Assembly (NCBI GenBank): GCA_022510685.1
Contig: JAFLTA010000004.1
Span: forward strand, 1-64,000
DNA from: Lachnospiraceae bacterium
GTDB taxonomy: Bacteria; Bacillota; Clostridia; Lachnospirales; Lachnospiraceae
Direction: 5' to 3'
DNA length: 64,000 nucleotides
Part shown: piece after piece, positions 36,848 through 45,341 of the stretch
How positions within the stretch are numbered: the stretch's first letter is position 1
How the letters are laid out: each line of letters opens with the position of its first letter
Translations under genes and position numbers: made by a program
Notes under the pieces: model-generated
Databases searched by the model: none
Told to the model about the DNA's origin: nothing
What the model saw: the letters and a program-made list of their open reading frames with translations, nothing else

Positions 36848-37909
36848 TTAATAGATTCTCTTACGCAGCTGATCCGGCTCCTGAGCAAACTCCATTGCCT
36901 GCGTGGAATCAATCTTGCCTTCACTATACAGCTTATAAATGGAGTCGTCCATGGTAATCATGCCCATATTTTTACTGGTCTGAATGGAAGATGTAATCTG
37001 ATGGGTCTTATTCTCACGTATCAGGTTCTGAATCGCCGGCGTAATATGCATAATCTCAAAGGCTGCCACACGTCCTTTGCCGTCTGTCATAGGAATGAGC
37101 GCCTGGGAGATAACGGAAATCAACACGTTAGCAAGCTGTACACGAATCTGCTGCTGCTGATGGGGCGGAAATACGTCGATAACACGGTCTACCGTAGCTG
37201 CCGCACCAATGGTATGTAGTGTGGAAAATACCAAGTGACCGGTCTCTGCTGCGGTAATAGCAGAAGAAATCGTCTCCAGGTCACGCATCTCACCTACGAG
37301 GATAACATCCGGATCCTCACGGAGCGCAGCACGAAGTCCGGCTTCAAAAGACATGGTATCCATACCTATCTCACGCTGGCTGACGATGGAAGACTTATGG
37401 AAGTGTTCGTACTCGATAGGGTCCTCCATAGTTATTATATTCTCCGCGCGCTCTCTGTTGATAATATCAATGAGAGATGCCAGTGTGGTGGACTTACCAC
37501 TACCGGTCGGTCCTGTCACCAGTACCAAACCACGTTTTTTCTTAGTAAGTTCCGTTACCGAAGGCGGCAGACCCAACTTTTCCGCTGCCGGAATCTCCAT
37601 ACTGATCAAACGGATGACCGTACCCAAAGCACCTTTCTGCTTGAGTACGTTTACACGAAATCGACCATTGCCGGGAATCGCATGAGAAAAATCCGCCTCA
37701 CCGGTGGCATCCAAATCCGCCCGCAAACGCTCCGGCACCATGGGCATAATCAGCTCTGCCGTATCTCCCGGCGTAAGCGGTTCTCTGGTAATTTTACGCA
37801 GTTCACCATGCACGCGGCACTTTGCTTCCGCACCAGCCGCCACATGTAAATCGGATGCACCGATTTTTCGTGCCTGAACCAACAAGTCATTAATTGTAAA
37901 ATTTAACAT
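36848..37909 (-). CDS. pilT: PilT retraction ATPase
   Basis: This is a hexameric ATPase that powers pilus retraction and twitching. At 353 residues it has the PilT start (LNFTINDLLVQARKIGASDLHVAAGAE), Walker A GPTGSGKST (about 130-138), an Asp box (ITMEDPIEYEHFH), Walker B (DPDVILVGEMRDLET) and His box (TGHLVFSTLHTIGAAATVDR). The retraction motif AIRNLIRE appears here as AIQNLIRE. GGGGGAGG precedes ATG 37909. It follows pilB by 23 bases. Presence of PilT indicates a dynamic, retractable pilus. Confidence 0.96.
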   Translation of the reverse strand: MLNFTINDLLVQARKIGASDLHVAAGAEAKCRVHGELRKITREPLTPGDTAELIMPMVPERLRADLDATGEADFSHAIPGNGRFRVNVLKQKGALGTVIRLISMEIPAAEKLGLPPSVTELTKKKRGLVLVTGPTGSGKSTTLASLIDIINRERAENIITMEDPIEYEHFHKSSIVSQREIGMDTMSFEAGLRAALREDPDVILVGEMRDLETISSAITAAETGHLVFSTLHTIGAAATVDRVIDVFPPHQQQQIRVQLANVLISVISQALIPMTDGKGRVAAFEIMHITPAIQNLIRENKTHQITSSIQTSKNMGMITMDDSIYKLYSEGKIDSTQAMEFAQEPDQLRKRIY

Positions 37910-37932
37910 ATTGCCTCCCCCATATATTAATT

Positions 37933-39675
37933 TTATTCTTCTCCGTATGCCACACGATGAACTTCATCAATCGTAGTAACTCCCTGTAATACGAACTGGT
38001 TTGCCGAAGTAACCAAGGTCTTCATTCCCTCGCGGATTGCCTGATTCTCAATTTCCTCTGCAGAACCCTCTCTGATGATAATACGCTTCAACATATTAGA
38101 CATCGGCATAATCTCATAAATACCGATACGTCCCGTATAGCCGGAACCGCCGCAGTTCATACAATCGCCACCGACAGTTGCCTGTGGCACCAGAATCTCT
38201 CTACTGCGATATTCCGGACGGATATGCATCTCCTCTTTTTCAAATTCAGTGAGAGGAACCATCTGTTTACACTCCGGACATACACGACGAAGCAGACGCT
38301 GTGCGATAACACCCACTACCGCATCTGCAATCATGTAGCTCTCAATATCCATATCCGCCAGACGGGTAATGGTACTTGCCGCACTGTTGGTATGGAGGGT
38401 ACTTACTACCAAGTGACCGGTGATAGATGCTTCTACGGCGATGCTGGCAGTCTCCTGGTCACGAATCTCACCGATCATGATGATGTCCGGATCCTGACGC
38501 AGGATAGAACGCAATGCCGATGCAAAAGTAAGCCCCGCCTTCGGGTTGGTCTGTACCTGATTGATACCGGCAAGGTTTGACTCTACCGGGTCCTCTACTG
38601 TGATAATATTAACACCCTCTGTATTTAATTCACTAAGAGCTGTATACAATGTCGTAGACTTACCACTACCTGTAGGTCCTGTAACAAGGATAATTCCATG
38701 AGGATGGGAAAGAATCTTATCAAACTTCGCCAAATCCTCCGGCTGGAAACCTAAGTCCTTCTTATCTCTGGTGAGTGCCTTCTTCTGTGTCAAACGCATA
38801 ACGACCTTCTCACCAAATACCGTCGGCAGGTTGGACACACGGAGGTCAAACTCCTGACGGTCAACCACGACACTCATACGACCGTCCTGTGGTTTACGTT
38901 TCTCGGAAATATCCATACCGCTTACGATTTTAATACGGGCAACCAACGCCGGAAACAATGCCATATCATGACGCATTGCCTCCTGGAGCACACCATCCAC
39001 GCGGAAGCGGATGCGAAGCTGCTCCTCCATGGGCTCGAAATGAATATCACTGGCTCTCTTATGCACAGCCTGCTCCACAATCTGATTCAGCAGACGAACA
39101 ATCGGTGCCTGTTTAATCTCCTCGGATTCCTCCATTGGGTTGGCACGATTACCGTAACGCTCCTTATGCTCCTGGGTAAACTGATCCGCCATCTTCATGG
39201 CTTCCGCATTACCGAAATATCTGTCTAATGCCTGTGCCACATCCTTCGTCGTGGTAACATGAGTCTCAATGTGCAGACCAGTAACGATAGACAAATCGTC
39301 AATCGCCGCCAAATCCATCGGATCGCTCATGGCTACACGGAGTATATTGGGATTCTCCGGACTGAACTCATACGGCATCAACATATATTTGCGCAACAGT
39401 TTTTCGTCAATGAGTGTCAAGATATTATCTTCAATGTGATAATCACTCAATTTCACTCTGGATATATTTAACTGTTGGCTCAATACTTTAGCAACATCGT
39501 CATCAGAAGCAAGACCCATATCAACAACCGTGGTACCGAGCTTCTGTCTAACTTCACTCTCCTGCTGTGTCTGCAGTGCTTCCTGAAGCTGTTCAGCGGT
39601 AATCAAACCACTCTCTACAAGCATGTCTCCTAATCGTTTTCTACGACGTCCTCTTGATGCACCAAAACTATCCAT
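37933..39675 (-). CDS. pilB: PilB assembly ATPase
   Basis: This ATPase powers pilus extension. The N-terminal domain (about 10-150) is of the MshEN/GspE-N type (RLGDMLVESGLITAEQLQEAL), a fold that can bind cyclic-di-GMP in some relatives. The ATPase core has Walker A GPTGSGKST (about 325-333), an Asp box (ITVEDPVESNLAGINQVQ), Walker B (DPDIIMIGEIRDQET) and a zinc-binding tetracysteine (CPEC near 463, CMNC near 503). It is 580 residues. GGAGGGG precedes the ATG, and a well-formed promoter lies at 39760-39788. It is the first gene of the pilus locus. Confidence 0.96.
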   Translation of the reverse strand: MDSFGASRGRRRKRLGDMLVESGLITAEQLQEALQTQQESEVRQKLGTTVVDMGLASDDDVAKVLSQQLNISRVKLSDYHIEDNILTLIDEKLLRKYMLMPYEFSPENPNILRVAMSDPMDLAAIDDLSIVTGLHIETHVTTTKDVAQALDRYFGNAEAMKMADQFTQEHKERYGNRANPMEESEEIKQAPIVRLLNQIVEQAVHKRASDIHFEPMEEQLRIRFRVDGVLQEAMRHDMALFPALVARIKIVSGMDISEKRKPQDGRMSVVVDRQEFDLRVSNLPTVFGEKVVMRLTQKKALTRDKKDLGFQPEDLAKFDKILSHPHGIILVTGPTGSGKSTTLYTALSELNTEGVNIITVEDPVESNLAGINQVQTNPKAGLTFASALRSILRQDPDIIMIGEIRDQETASIAVEASITGHLVVSTLHTNSAASTITRLADMDIESYMIADAVVGVIAQRLLRRVCPECKQMVPLTEFEKEEMHIRPEYRSREILVPQATVGGDCMNCGGSGYTGRIGIYEIMPMSNMLKRIIIREGSAEEIENQAIREGMKTLVTSANQFVLQGVTTIDEVHRVAYGEE

Positions 39676-39759
39676 TTTCCCCTCCTGCTCTTAATCATTC
39701 TTTTGGGTTCACTTTAGTTTAAATTGCTCTGTAATTATATCTATACACATACCATATCT

Positions 39760-39788
39760 ATTATAGTTGTTTTTTTATAAGAAAGCAA
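39760..39788 (-). promoter_or_regulatory. Promoter of the type IV pilus locus
   Basis: Minus strand TTGCTT (39783-39788), 17 bases, TATAAT (39760-39765). It would give a leader of about 75-80 bases before pilB. A second TATAAT lies at 39734-39739 without a -35. Confidence 0.7.
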
Positions 39789-39901
39789 TACCTAACTCCT
39801 TGAAATATTGCATCCCTGCCTCGTCTTATGCAAAGCTCAATCACCTAATTCAAAGAAAAGAAAATCATAAAATTCTGCTTTCTGTACATACTATATCTCA
39901 C

Positions 39902-40021
39902 GACAAAATGTCCCGTCCGCAAAATTGCTTTTTTCAATTTACGGATGGAATACGACATTTCGTCTTCCCATAGATTGCGGCCGGGATGTTTGCGCTGTCA
40001 GTGCCGGCTGCTAATTTTTTT
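39902..40021 (+). promoter_or_regulatory. Structured leader with terminator-like hairpin before a Cys-rich small gene
   Basis: First element: GACAAAATGTC (39902-39912) pairs with GACATTTCGTC (39954-39964), enclosing CCGCAAAATTG (39917-39927) paired with CAATTTACGG (39935-39944). Second element: GCGGCCGG (39977-39984) pairs with CCGGCTGC (40004-40011) around a 19-base loop, followed by TAATTTTTTT, as in an intrinsic terminator. The gene's GGAGG (40038) and ATG lie 17-27 bases beyond. The arrangement of a structured domain, then a terminator, then a gene resembles a riboswitch or attenuator, but I match no known class. Confidence 0.6.
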
Positions 40022-40047
40022 CAGACAGTGCAGAAACGGAGGCAACT

Positions 40048-40242
40048 ATGAAAAAAGATGCGAAAAGTATGAAAAACGTTGCCGAGCATTGCACCCGTTT
40101 CAGCCCTTATGATGATAAAGGGTGTGATTGCTCAAACTCCACCGCAAGTGGTGTAAGTTGCAAAAACTGCACACACTACACGGAGAAGGATGTGTGTGAT
40201 TTGGACCTCTACGCAGAGATTATGAAAAATCATAATTTCTAA
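40048..40242 (+). CDS. Small Cys-rich protein of unknown function
   Basis: This 64-residue protein carries six Cys at positions 15, 26, 28, 38, 41 and 50, in blocks EHCTRF, GCDCSN, SCKNCTHY and DVCDLD. The spacing suggests a small metal-binding or Fe-S type fold. There is no signal peptide or membrane segment, so it is predicted cytoplasmic. GGAGG lies 5 bases before the ATG. It is a single-gene unit with a structured leader before it and a very strong terminator after it (40265-40311), which argues that it is real and regulated. I do not recognise the family. Confidence 0.75.
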   Translation: MKKDAKSMKNVAEHCTRFSPYDDKGCDCSNSTASGVSCKNCTHYTEKDVCDLDLYAEIMKNHNF

Positions 40243-40264
40243 AAATCAAATCATGCACAAACCG

Positions 40265-40314
40265 GCAGTTCTTTTTTGCCGCTCGCATGCGGCAGAAAAG
40301 AACTGCTTTTTAAA
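40265..40314 (+). terminator. Strong terminator of the small Cys-rich gene
   Basis: GCAGTTCTTTTTTGCCGC pairs with GCGGCAGAAAAGAACTGC (about 17 pairs, loop TCGCAT), followed by TTTTTAAAA. It works on the plus strand. The complementary side lacks a comparable U-run. Confidence 0.93.
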
Positions 40315-40326
40315 ATCTCTTTCAAC

Positions 40327-42195
40327 CTATCGGCTCACAAATACGACAATAGAACGTGGCGGCACTACAGTCGTCCGCTGTATGTCCTGTCTTTTATTTT
40401 TTTTACGTCTTACCGGTTTTGTCCTGCGCTCCGGAAGATCATAAATCATTTCGTCAAAAGTTTCTATCGCTGCAAACCATTCCCTGCCATCCGGAAGTGT
40501 CGGCAGGTCAAATGATTTATTTTCCCAAAACATATTAATGATGATATAAAGAGAATCGTCCTCTGTCCCGTCCTTTCTCCGGGCATATTTTCCACTTAAA
40601 AGTATTCCCAGCATACGGCTGTAATTGGAAAAGTCCGGTCTCCATGTCTGTAAACCATGGGCAGACAAATCCGGAATACCACAGGATAACGTGTCCATAA
40701 GGTGCGGCTGCGTTTCCCGCCTGAGCACCGGATGCTCTTTTCGGAATGCAATCAATTTTTTAACATACTCCCGAATCTGTTGTCCCGTTTTTGTCTCTTT
40801 CCAGTTGAGCCATGTCACGGTATCATCATGGCAATAGGGATTATTGTTTCCATCCTGAGTATTGCCAAATTCATCCCCCGCCAATATCATAGGGGTCCCC
40901 TGGCTGCACAAAAGCATCAGAAAAGCATTGCGTATCTGACGCATGCGCTGGTCATGCACTGCCTTTTTACGACTTTTTCCCTCCACGCCACAATTCCAGC
41001 TATAGTTGTACTCTGTGCCATCGGCATTGCGCTCCCCGTTACTTTCATTGTGCTTAATATCATAAGATACCAAATCCATCATGGTAAAACCATTCACATG
41101 AGTCATAAAGTTAATGACTGCCGCATTTTCCGGGTGGCGGTAAAATCTCTTATAAAACATTTCCACCTGCCCCTCATCGCTCTTTAAAAATCGTCTGGCA
41201 TCATTCATAAAACCTTCGTTATACTCAGCAAATGTATTTCCTGTATGATGGATGCCTGCATCGGACAGCATCCTGGAATCCCAATACGAAGACAACAACT
41301 TTACACCGGATAAAATCGGGTCCGATGCCAGTGCGATAGATGGCATCACCTCCGTATTGACACGAAATCCGTCCACATGATAATTTAATACCCAATGGCG
41401 CAGACAATCTGTCATTTGATTTAAGTTTGTTCCCGGCACAAAATAGAAATCCAATAATACCTCTATACCATTTTGATGAAGTTTCTTTACAGTTTGTTTG
41501 AATTCTGTATCAACCTGTTCATTACTACTATATGCGGCTTTCGGCGAAAAATAATAAGTATCACCGGTACCATATCCCCAATAATTTATCTTTTCTCCCT
41601 GCATCTCCTCAAACTCGTATACAGGCAGAAGAAGGACACCATTGACTCCCAGCTCCTTCATATATGGGATTTTTTCCTGCAATCCGGCAAACGTTCCCGG
41701 TTCCTTCACACCCGAAGATGAGTGTTTTGTGAAGCCGCGAGGATGTAATTGATATAATACCAATTCATGAAAAGGCTTGCGCAAAATACAGTCTCCACCC
41801 CAATCAAAATCCGTGAGACAGATTTTTCCACGTAACGGCAGTTTGCCACGACGATTCCATCGTTCCCTGCCGGAAATCCCTGCAGCATATGGGTCGATGA
41901 TATCAATGCCATCTGCTTCATATATATATTCATATTCCTCTGTGAGAAGTCGGGCAAGTGAGATATTACTGTTTAACTCTGTCAATTCAAGATATACAAA
42001 ATAAACACTGCCCATGCGATATTCTTCCTTGAGCTCAATACAATATTCCGGAGATTTCTTTCCTTTACGGTATAATTTCAAATAACACTTCTTTCTGCCC
42101 GGCAGATAGACTGCAAACTGAACACCGTCAGCCACTTTAGAAACACCAAGCGGCAATGCATTTCCCGGTTTTATGGTAAAAAGATTTTTTGTCAT
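40327..42195 (-). CDS. GlgX/isoamylase-like GH13 protein lacking all catalytic residues
   Basis: The fold is that of a glycogen debranching/isoamylase enzyme (GH13): an N-terminal CBM48-like beta domain (about 10-125), a (beta/alpha)8 barrel (about 140-490) and a C-terminal beta domain. Family landmarks are clear: YWGYGTGDTYYFSP, DGFRVN, VNGFTMMDLVSYDIKHNE, GTPMILAGDEFGNTQDGNNNPYCHD. However, the nucleophile Asp of GFRxD is Asn280, the acid/base Glu of KLIAEPWD is Ser303 (KLLSSYWD), the third Asp of the HDGFT block is Asn368 (VNGFT), and the region I DVVYNH block reads DFYFVPG. It is therefore very likely non-hydrolytic, perhaps a glycogen-binding or regulatory protein. There is no signal peptide. 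The length of 622 is near normal, so it is intact. Confidence 0.85.
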   Translation of the reverse strand: MTKNLFTIKPGNALPLGVSKVADGVQFAVYLPGRKKCYLKLYRKGKKSPEYCIELKEEYRMGSVYFVYLELTELNSNISLARLLTEEYEYIYEADGIDIIDPYAAGISGRERWNRRGKLPLRGKICLTDFDWGGDCILRKPFHELVLYQLHPRGFTKHSSSGVKEPGTFAGLQEKIPYMKELGVNGVLLLPVYEFEEMQGEKINYWGYGTGDTYYFSPKAAYSSNEQVDTEFKQTVKKLHQNGIEVLLDFYFVPGTNLNQMTDCLRHWVLNYHVDGFRVNTEVMPSIALASDPILSGVKLLSSYWDSRMLSDAGIHHTGNTFAEYNEGFMNDARRFLKSDEGQVEMFYKRFYRHPENAAVINFMTHVNGFTMMDLVSYDIKHNESNGERNADGTEYNYSWNCGVEGKSRKKAVHDQRMRQIRNAFLMLLCSQGTPMILAGDEFGNTQDGNNNPYCHDDTVTWLNWKETKTGQQIREYVKKLIAFRKEHPVLRRETQPHLMDTLSCGIPDLSAHGLQTWRPDFSNYSRMLGILLSGKYARRKDGTEDDSLYIIINMFWENKSFDLPTLPDGREWFAAIETFDEMIYDLPERRTKPVRRKKNKRQDIQRTTVVPPRSIVVFVSR

Positions 42196-42414
42196 AAAGT
42201 TGCTCCATTCATTTTGTCTGATTATGCGCTAAACATCACATAATGCACTCGTTTGTGAAGTAACTGCTATCGTTATAACTATGATACCCCATTTATATAC
42301 TACTACATTTTCGCTGGATATGCAAAGAAAACTTATAATCATTTTATTTTCTATAGATTTTATAGCGCTTTCGGCGACAAAAGTTCCTCATCCATAATTA
42401 TCCAAAAAAAATTC

Positions 42415-42443
42415 TTGCAAAATTGCACATACTGATATATAAT
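42415..42443 (+). promoter_or_regulatory. Promoter of tRNA-Gln
   Basis: TTGCAA (42415-42420), 17 bases, TATAAT (42438-42443), placed 43 bases before the tRNA. Confidence 0.8.
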
Positions 42444-42485
42444 GGACTAGTGTTCGAGAGAGACACCTCTAAAACACAGTGATAT

Positions 42486-42556
42486 TGGGCTATCGCCAAA
42501 TGGTAAGGCACTGGACTCTGACTCCAGCATTCAAGGTTCGAATCCTTGTAGCCCAG
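42486..42556 (+). tRNA. tRNA-Gln (anticodon CTG)
   Basis: A full cloverleaf: the acceptor stem TGGGCTA pairs with TAGCCCA with discriminator G, the D arm is CGCCAAATGGTAAGGC, the anticodon stem CTGGA/TCCAG holds loop CTCTGAC (anticodon CTG, reading CAG), and the T arm is CAAGGTTCGAATCCTTG. CCA is not encoded. It has its own promoter and an immediate terminator, so it is a single-gene unit. Confidence 0.96.
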
Positions 42557-42560
42557 TTAA

Positions 42561-42596
42561 AAAAAGAACCCGCATCAACGGGTTCTTTTTATTTTA
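42561..42596 (+). terminator. Terminator after tRNA-Gln, facing the ABC-F gene end
   Basis: GAACCCG (42566-42572), loop CATCAA, CGGGTTC (42579-42585), then TTTTTATTTT. The preceding A-run gives the minus strand a U-run too, so it may serve the ABC-F gene ending at 42602 as well. Confidence 0.93.
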
Positions 42597-42601
42597 TGTT
42601 A

Positions 42602-44233
42602 TTAGTTATCATCTTCTGCCTGTACAGAAAGAATCTGACGCTTTCTCGCCATCTCATCGCTGTCCAGATATTCATCGTAAGTAGTAATTTTATCAATTAA
42701 TCCGCCCGGCGTAATTTCCATGATACGGTTGGCTATGGTCTGGATAAACTGATGATCCTGAGATGTAAACAAAATCACCCCCGGAAATTTAATCAGTCCG
42801 TTATTTAATGCAGTGATGGACTCCATGTCCAGATGTGCCGTCGGCTCGTCAATAATCAGTACGTTTGACGCCAAAATCATCATCTTAGAAAGCATGACGC
42901 GCACTCGCTCACCACCGGACAGCACATTGACTTTCTTGACTCCGTCTTCCCCCGGGAATAACATACGACCCAGGAAACCACGTACATAGGTAGGGTCTTT
43001 TTCCGGCGAAAACGGCATCAGCCAATCTACTATCGTTTCATTTCCCGAGAATAAATCGGTATTATCCTTCGGGAAATACGACTGACTCGTAGTAACGCCC
43101 CATTTATAGCTTCCTTCATCCGGCTCCATCTCTCCCGCCAGAATCTGGAATAACGTAGTGGTGGCAATGGTATCACTTCCCACAAATGCCACTTTATCCT
43201 CTCTATTCAGAATAAAGGAAATATCGTCTAACACTTTGACACCGTCAATGGTTTTTGAAATATGCTCCACCGTCAACACTTCATTTCCGATTTCCCTCTC
43301 CGGTCGGAAGTCAATGTAGGGATATTTTCTGCTGGATGGCTTGATATCATCCAATTCAATCTTTTCCAATGCTTTTTTACGGGATGTTGCCTGCTTGGAT
43401 TTAGAAGCATTGGCACTAAACCGCTGGATAAATTCCTGCAGTTCCTTAATTTTCTCCTCTTTCTTTTTGTTTGCCTCTTTCATCTGTTTAATCATCAACT
43501 GGCTGGATTCGTACCAGAAATCGTAATTTCCGGCATAAAGCTGAATCTTGGCATAGTCGATATCAGCGGTATGCGTGCAAACTTTATTTAGAAAATAACG
43601 GTCATGGGACACCACAATTACCGTATTATCAAAATTTATGAGAAATTCTTCCAACCAGCGGATAGCATCTAAATCCAAGTGGTTGGTCGGCTCATCCAAA
43701 AGCAAAATATCCGGATTGCCAAACAATGCCTGTGCCAGCAGAATCTTGACTTTGTCACCGGCGGCAAGTTCACTCATCTGCTTATAATGAAGGTCTTGCG
43801 GAACACCCAGTCCGTTTAGTAATGTGGCAGCATCTGACTCTGCCTCCCAGCCGTTCATCTCGGCGAATTCCGCCTCCAATTCACTGGCACGGATTCCGTC
43901 CTCCTCTGAAAAGTCTTCTTTGGCATAGATTGCATCCTTCTCTTTCATTATCTCATAAAGATGCTCATTCCCCATGATCACTGTATCCAATACCATATAT
44001 TCGTCATACTGGAAATGGTCCTGTTTTAGGAAAGAAAGTCTCTGTCCCGGTGTAAGTATGATATCCCCCTTGCTGGGTTCAATCTCTCCGGTAAGTATTT
44101 TTAAGAACGTAGATTTCCCCGCACCATTCGCACCGATAAGACCATAACAATTGCCTTCGGTAAACTTAATATTGACATCCTCAAATAATGCTTTTTTTCC
44201 AAGACGTAGTGTTACATTGCTTGCTTGAATCAT
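42602..44233 (-). CDS. ABC-F family ATPase, YkpA/YbiT-like, with degenerate second Walker A
   Basis: This soluble twin-ATPase protein of 543 residues is of the ABC-F ribosome-factor class. Domain one is canonical: Walker A GANGAGKST (about 36-44), LAAGDKVK in the signature position, Walker B ILLLDEPTNHLD. The interdomain linker (EANKKKEEKIKELQEFIQRF, about 245-265) is the P-site tRNA interaction motif. In domain two the Walker A reads VGSDTIATTTLF, with the usual Gly-Lys replaced by Ala-Thr, while the signature (LSGGERVR) and Walker B (VLIIDEPTAHLD) are kept. ATG 44233 has GGAGG 6 bases upstream and is preferred over longer openings. It likely acts in translation under stress. Confidence 0.9.
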   Translation of the reverse strand: MIQASNVTLRLGKKALFEDVNIKFTEGNCYGLIGANGAGKSTFLKILTGEIEPSKGDIILTPGQRLSFLKQDHFQYDEYMVLDTVIMGNEHLYEIMKEKDAIYAKEDFSEEDGIRASELEAEFAEMNGWEAESDAATLLNGLGVPQDLHYKQMSELAAGDKVKILLAQALFGNPDILLLDEPTNHLDLDAIRWLEEFLINFDNTVIVVSHDRYFLNKVCTHTADIDYAKIQLYAGNYDFWYESSQLMIKQMKEANKKKEEKIKELQEFIQRFSANASKSKQATSRKKALEKIELDDIKPSSRKYPYIDFRPEREIGNEVLTVEHISKTIDGVKVLDDISFILNREDKVAFVGSDTIATTTLFQILAGEMEPDEGSYKWGVTTSQSYFPKDNTDLFSGNETIVDWLMPFSPEKDPTYVRGFLGRMLFPGEDGVKKVNVLSGGERVRVMLSKMMILASNVLIIDEPTAHLDMESITALNNGLIKFPGVILFTSQDHQFIQTIANRIMEITPGGLIDKITTYDEYLDSDEMARKRQILSVQAEDDN

Positions 44234-44392
44234 AGTCATCCTCCATGCCGTTTTTCTATGGTTAAAGTGTAATGATTCCCGGACTGCGTTTCCGTCTGTC
44301 TCCGGAACCATTTTTCAACCGATTTCCTCCACAACGTCTACTATTTTACAGGAAATATATTATTTTGCAAGTTTTTTTTGCTGAATACAGAT

Positions 44393-44445
44393 TCAAATCC
44401 GTTCCTTAATCTTTTATGCCGGAAAGAATCAAATCCGTTCCTTAA
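44393..44445. repeat. 17-base direct repeat at the end of the metal permease gene
   Basis: TCAAATCCGTTCCTTAA occurs at 44393-44409 and again at 44429-44445, the second copy containing the permease stop codon and its last codons. This looks like a small tail duplication just beyond the gene. Confidence 0.85.
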
Positions 44446-45247
44446 CTTTCTGCGCCAGAAAGAAAATCACAAACGCACACAAATTCACCAGTACAACACT
44501 GGCTCCCGCCGGTGTGGAAAACTGATAGGAAACGATCATGCCAATACAAAAACAAATCACAGCTAACATTCCGGAAGATATTACTACACTGCGAAAACTT
44601 TTCCAGATACGCATAGAGGTGAGTGCCGGAAATATCACGAGACTGGAAATCAACATAGCTCCCATCATCTGCATCCCCAACACAATAGTTACAGCAGTAA
44701 GTATTGCTATCATTGTGTTATAAAATGATACCCTGACACCGGTTGCCCTGGCAAAATTTTCATCAAATGTCACTGCAAAAATACTGTGATAGCAAAAGAC
44801 AAAAAGACTGAGAACAACAATGGATAAAACCACACTCAGCACCACATCCTCCCTGCTCATTGCCAGTATGCTCCCAAACATATAGCTGCATACATCCGTG
44901 GTCATTCCCGTAGTCAGACTGGTTACCGTTACACCCACAGCCAATGCAGACGCAGACATGGCAGCGATAGCCGCATCCGACTTCATCATGCCGTTTTCTG
45001 TCATACGCAACAGAAAAAAAGCAGCAATAATCACCACCGGAATGGAGAGGGTCAGGGGTGCAATACCACATGCCAGAGCGATGGAAAGTGCTCCGTAAGA
45101 AACATGAGACAGACCATCGCCTATCATAGAATACTGTTTTAATACCAGACTAACTCCCAAAAGAGCTGCACAGAGAGATACCAGTATCCCCACAATAAAA
45201 GCTCTTAAAATAAATGAATATGAAAGCATCTGCATTATCATCTCCAT
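44429..45247 (-). CDS. Metal ABC transporter permease (zinc/manganese type)
   Basis: This is a polytopic ABC-3 family permease with about eight helices, of the ZnuB/MntB group. Landmarks are GVSLVLKQYSMIGDGLSHVSYG near residue 45-66, LTTGMTTDVCSYMFGSILAMS, and SSLVIFPALTSMRIWKSFR near the end. It would form the membrane channel for uptake of Zn or Mn with the ATPase encoded at 45342-46052. No binding-protein gene lies next to it, so the solute-binding partner must be elsewhere. ATG 45247 has AAAGGA about 11 bases upstream. Another ATG three codons in is possible. Confidence 0.9.
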   Translation of the reverse strand: MEMIMQMLSYSFILRAFIVGILVSLCAALLGVSLVLKQYSMIGDGLSHVSYGALSIALACGIAPLTLSIPVVIIAAFFLLRMTENGMMKSDAAIAAMSASALAVGVTVTSLTTGMTTDVCSYMFGSILAMSREDVVLSVVLSIVVLSLFVFCYHSIFAVTFDENFARATGVRVSFYNTMIAILTAVTIVLGMQMMGAMLISSLVIFPALTSMRIWKSFRSVVISSGMLAVICFCIGMIVSYQFSTPAGASVVLVNLCAFVIFFLAQKVKERI

Positions 45248-45341
45248 GAAAGACCCATTCCTTTCTACTATCAATTGTTCAATATTTTATATTGAATCAG
45301 CATCCTATTATTGAAACTTTCTCATGTTGTAAAAAATCACG

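Noticed and set aside
36589..36924. 111-residue minus-strand frame in the pilT-pilC spacer
   Set aside because: It overlaps the end of pilT, lacks a binding site and shows no protein-like pattern.
39676..39760. Cyclic-di-GMP riboswitch ahead of the pilus locus
   Set aside because: I searched the pilB leader, the pilC spacer and the pilA spacer by eye for class I and II core motifs and found none. The PilB N-terminal domain could still sense the signal at protein level.
40253..40538. Short plus-strand frames after the Cys-rich gene
   Set aside because: They cover the terminator and run antisense to the GH13-like gene with no binding site.
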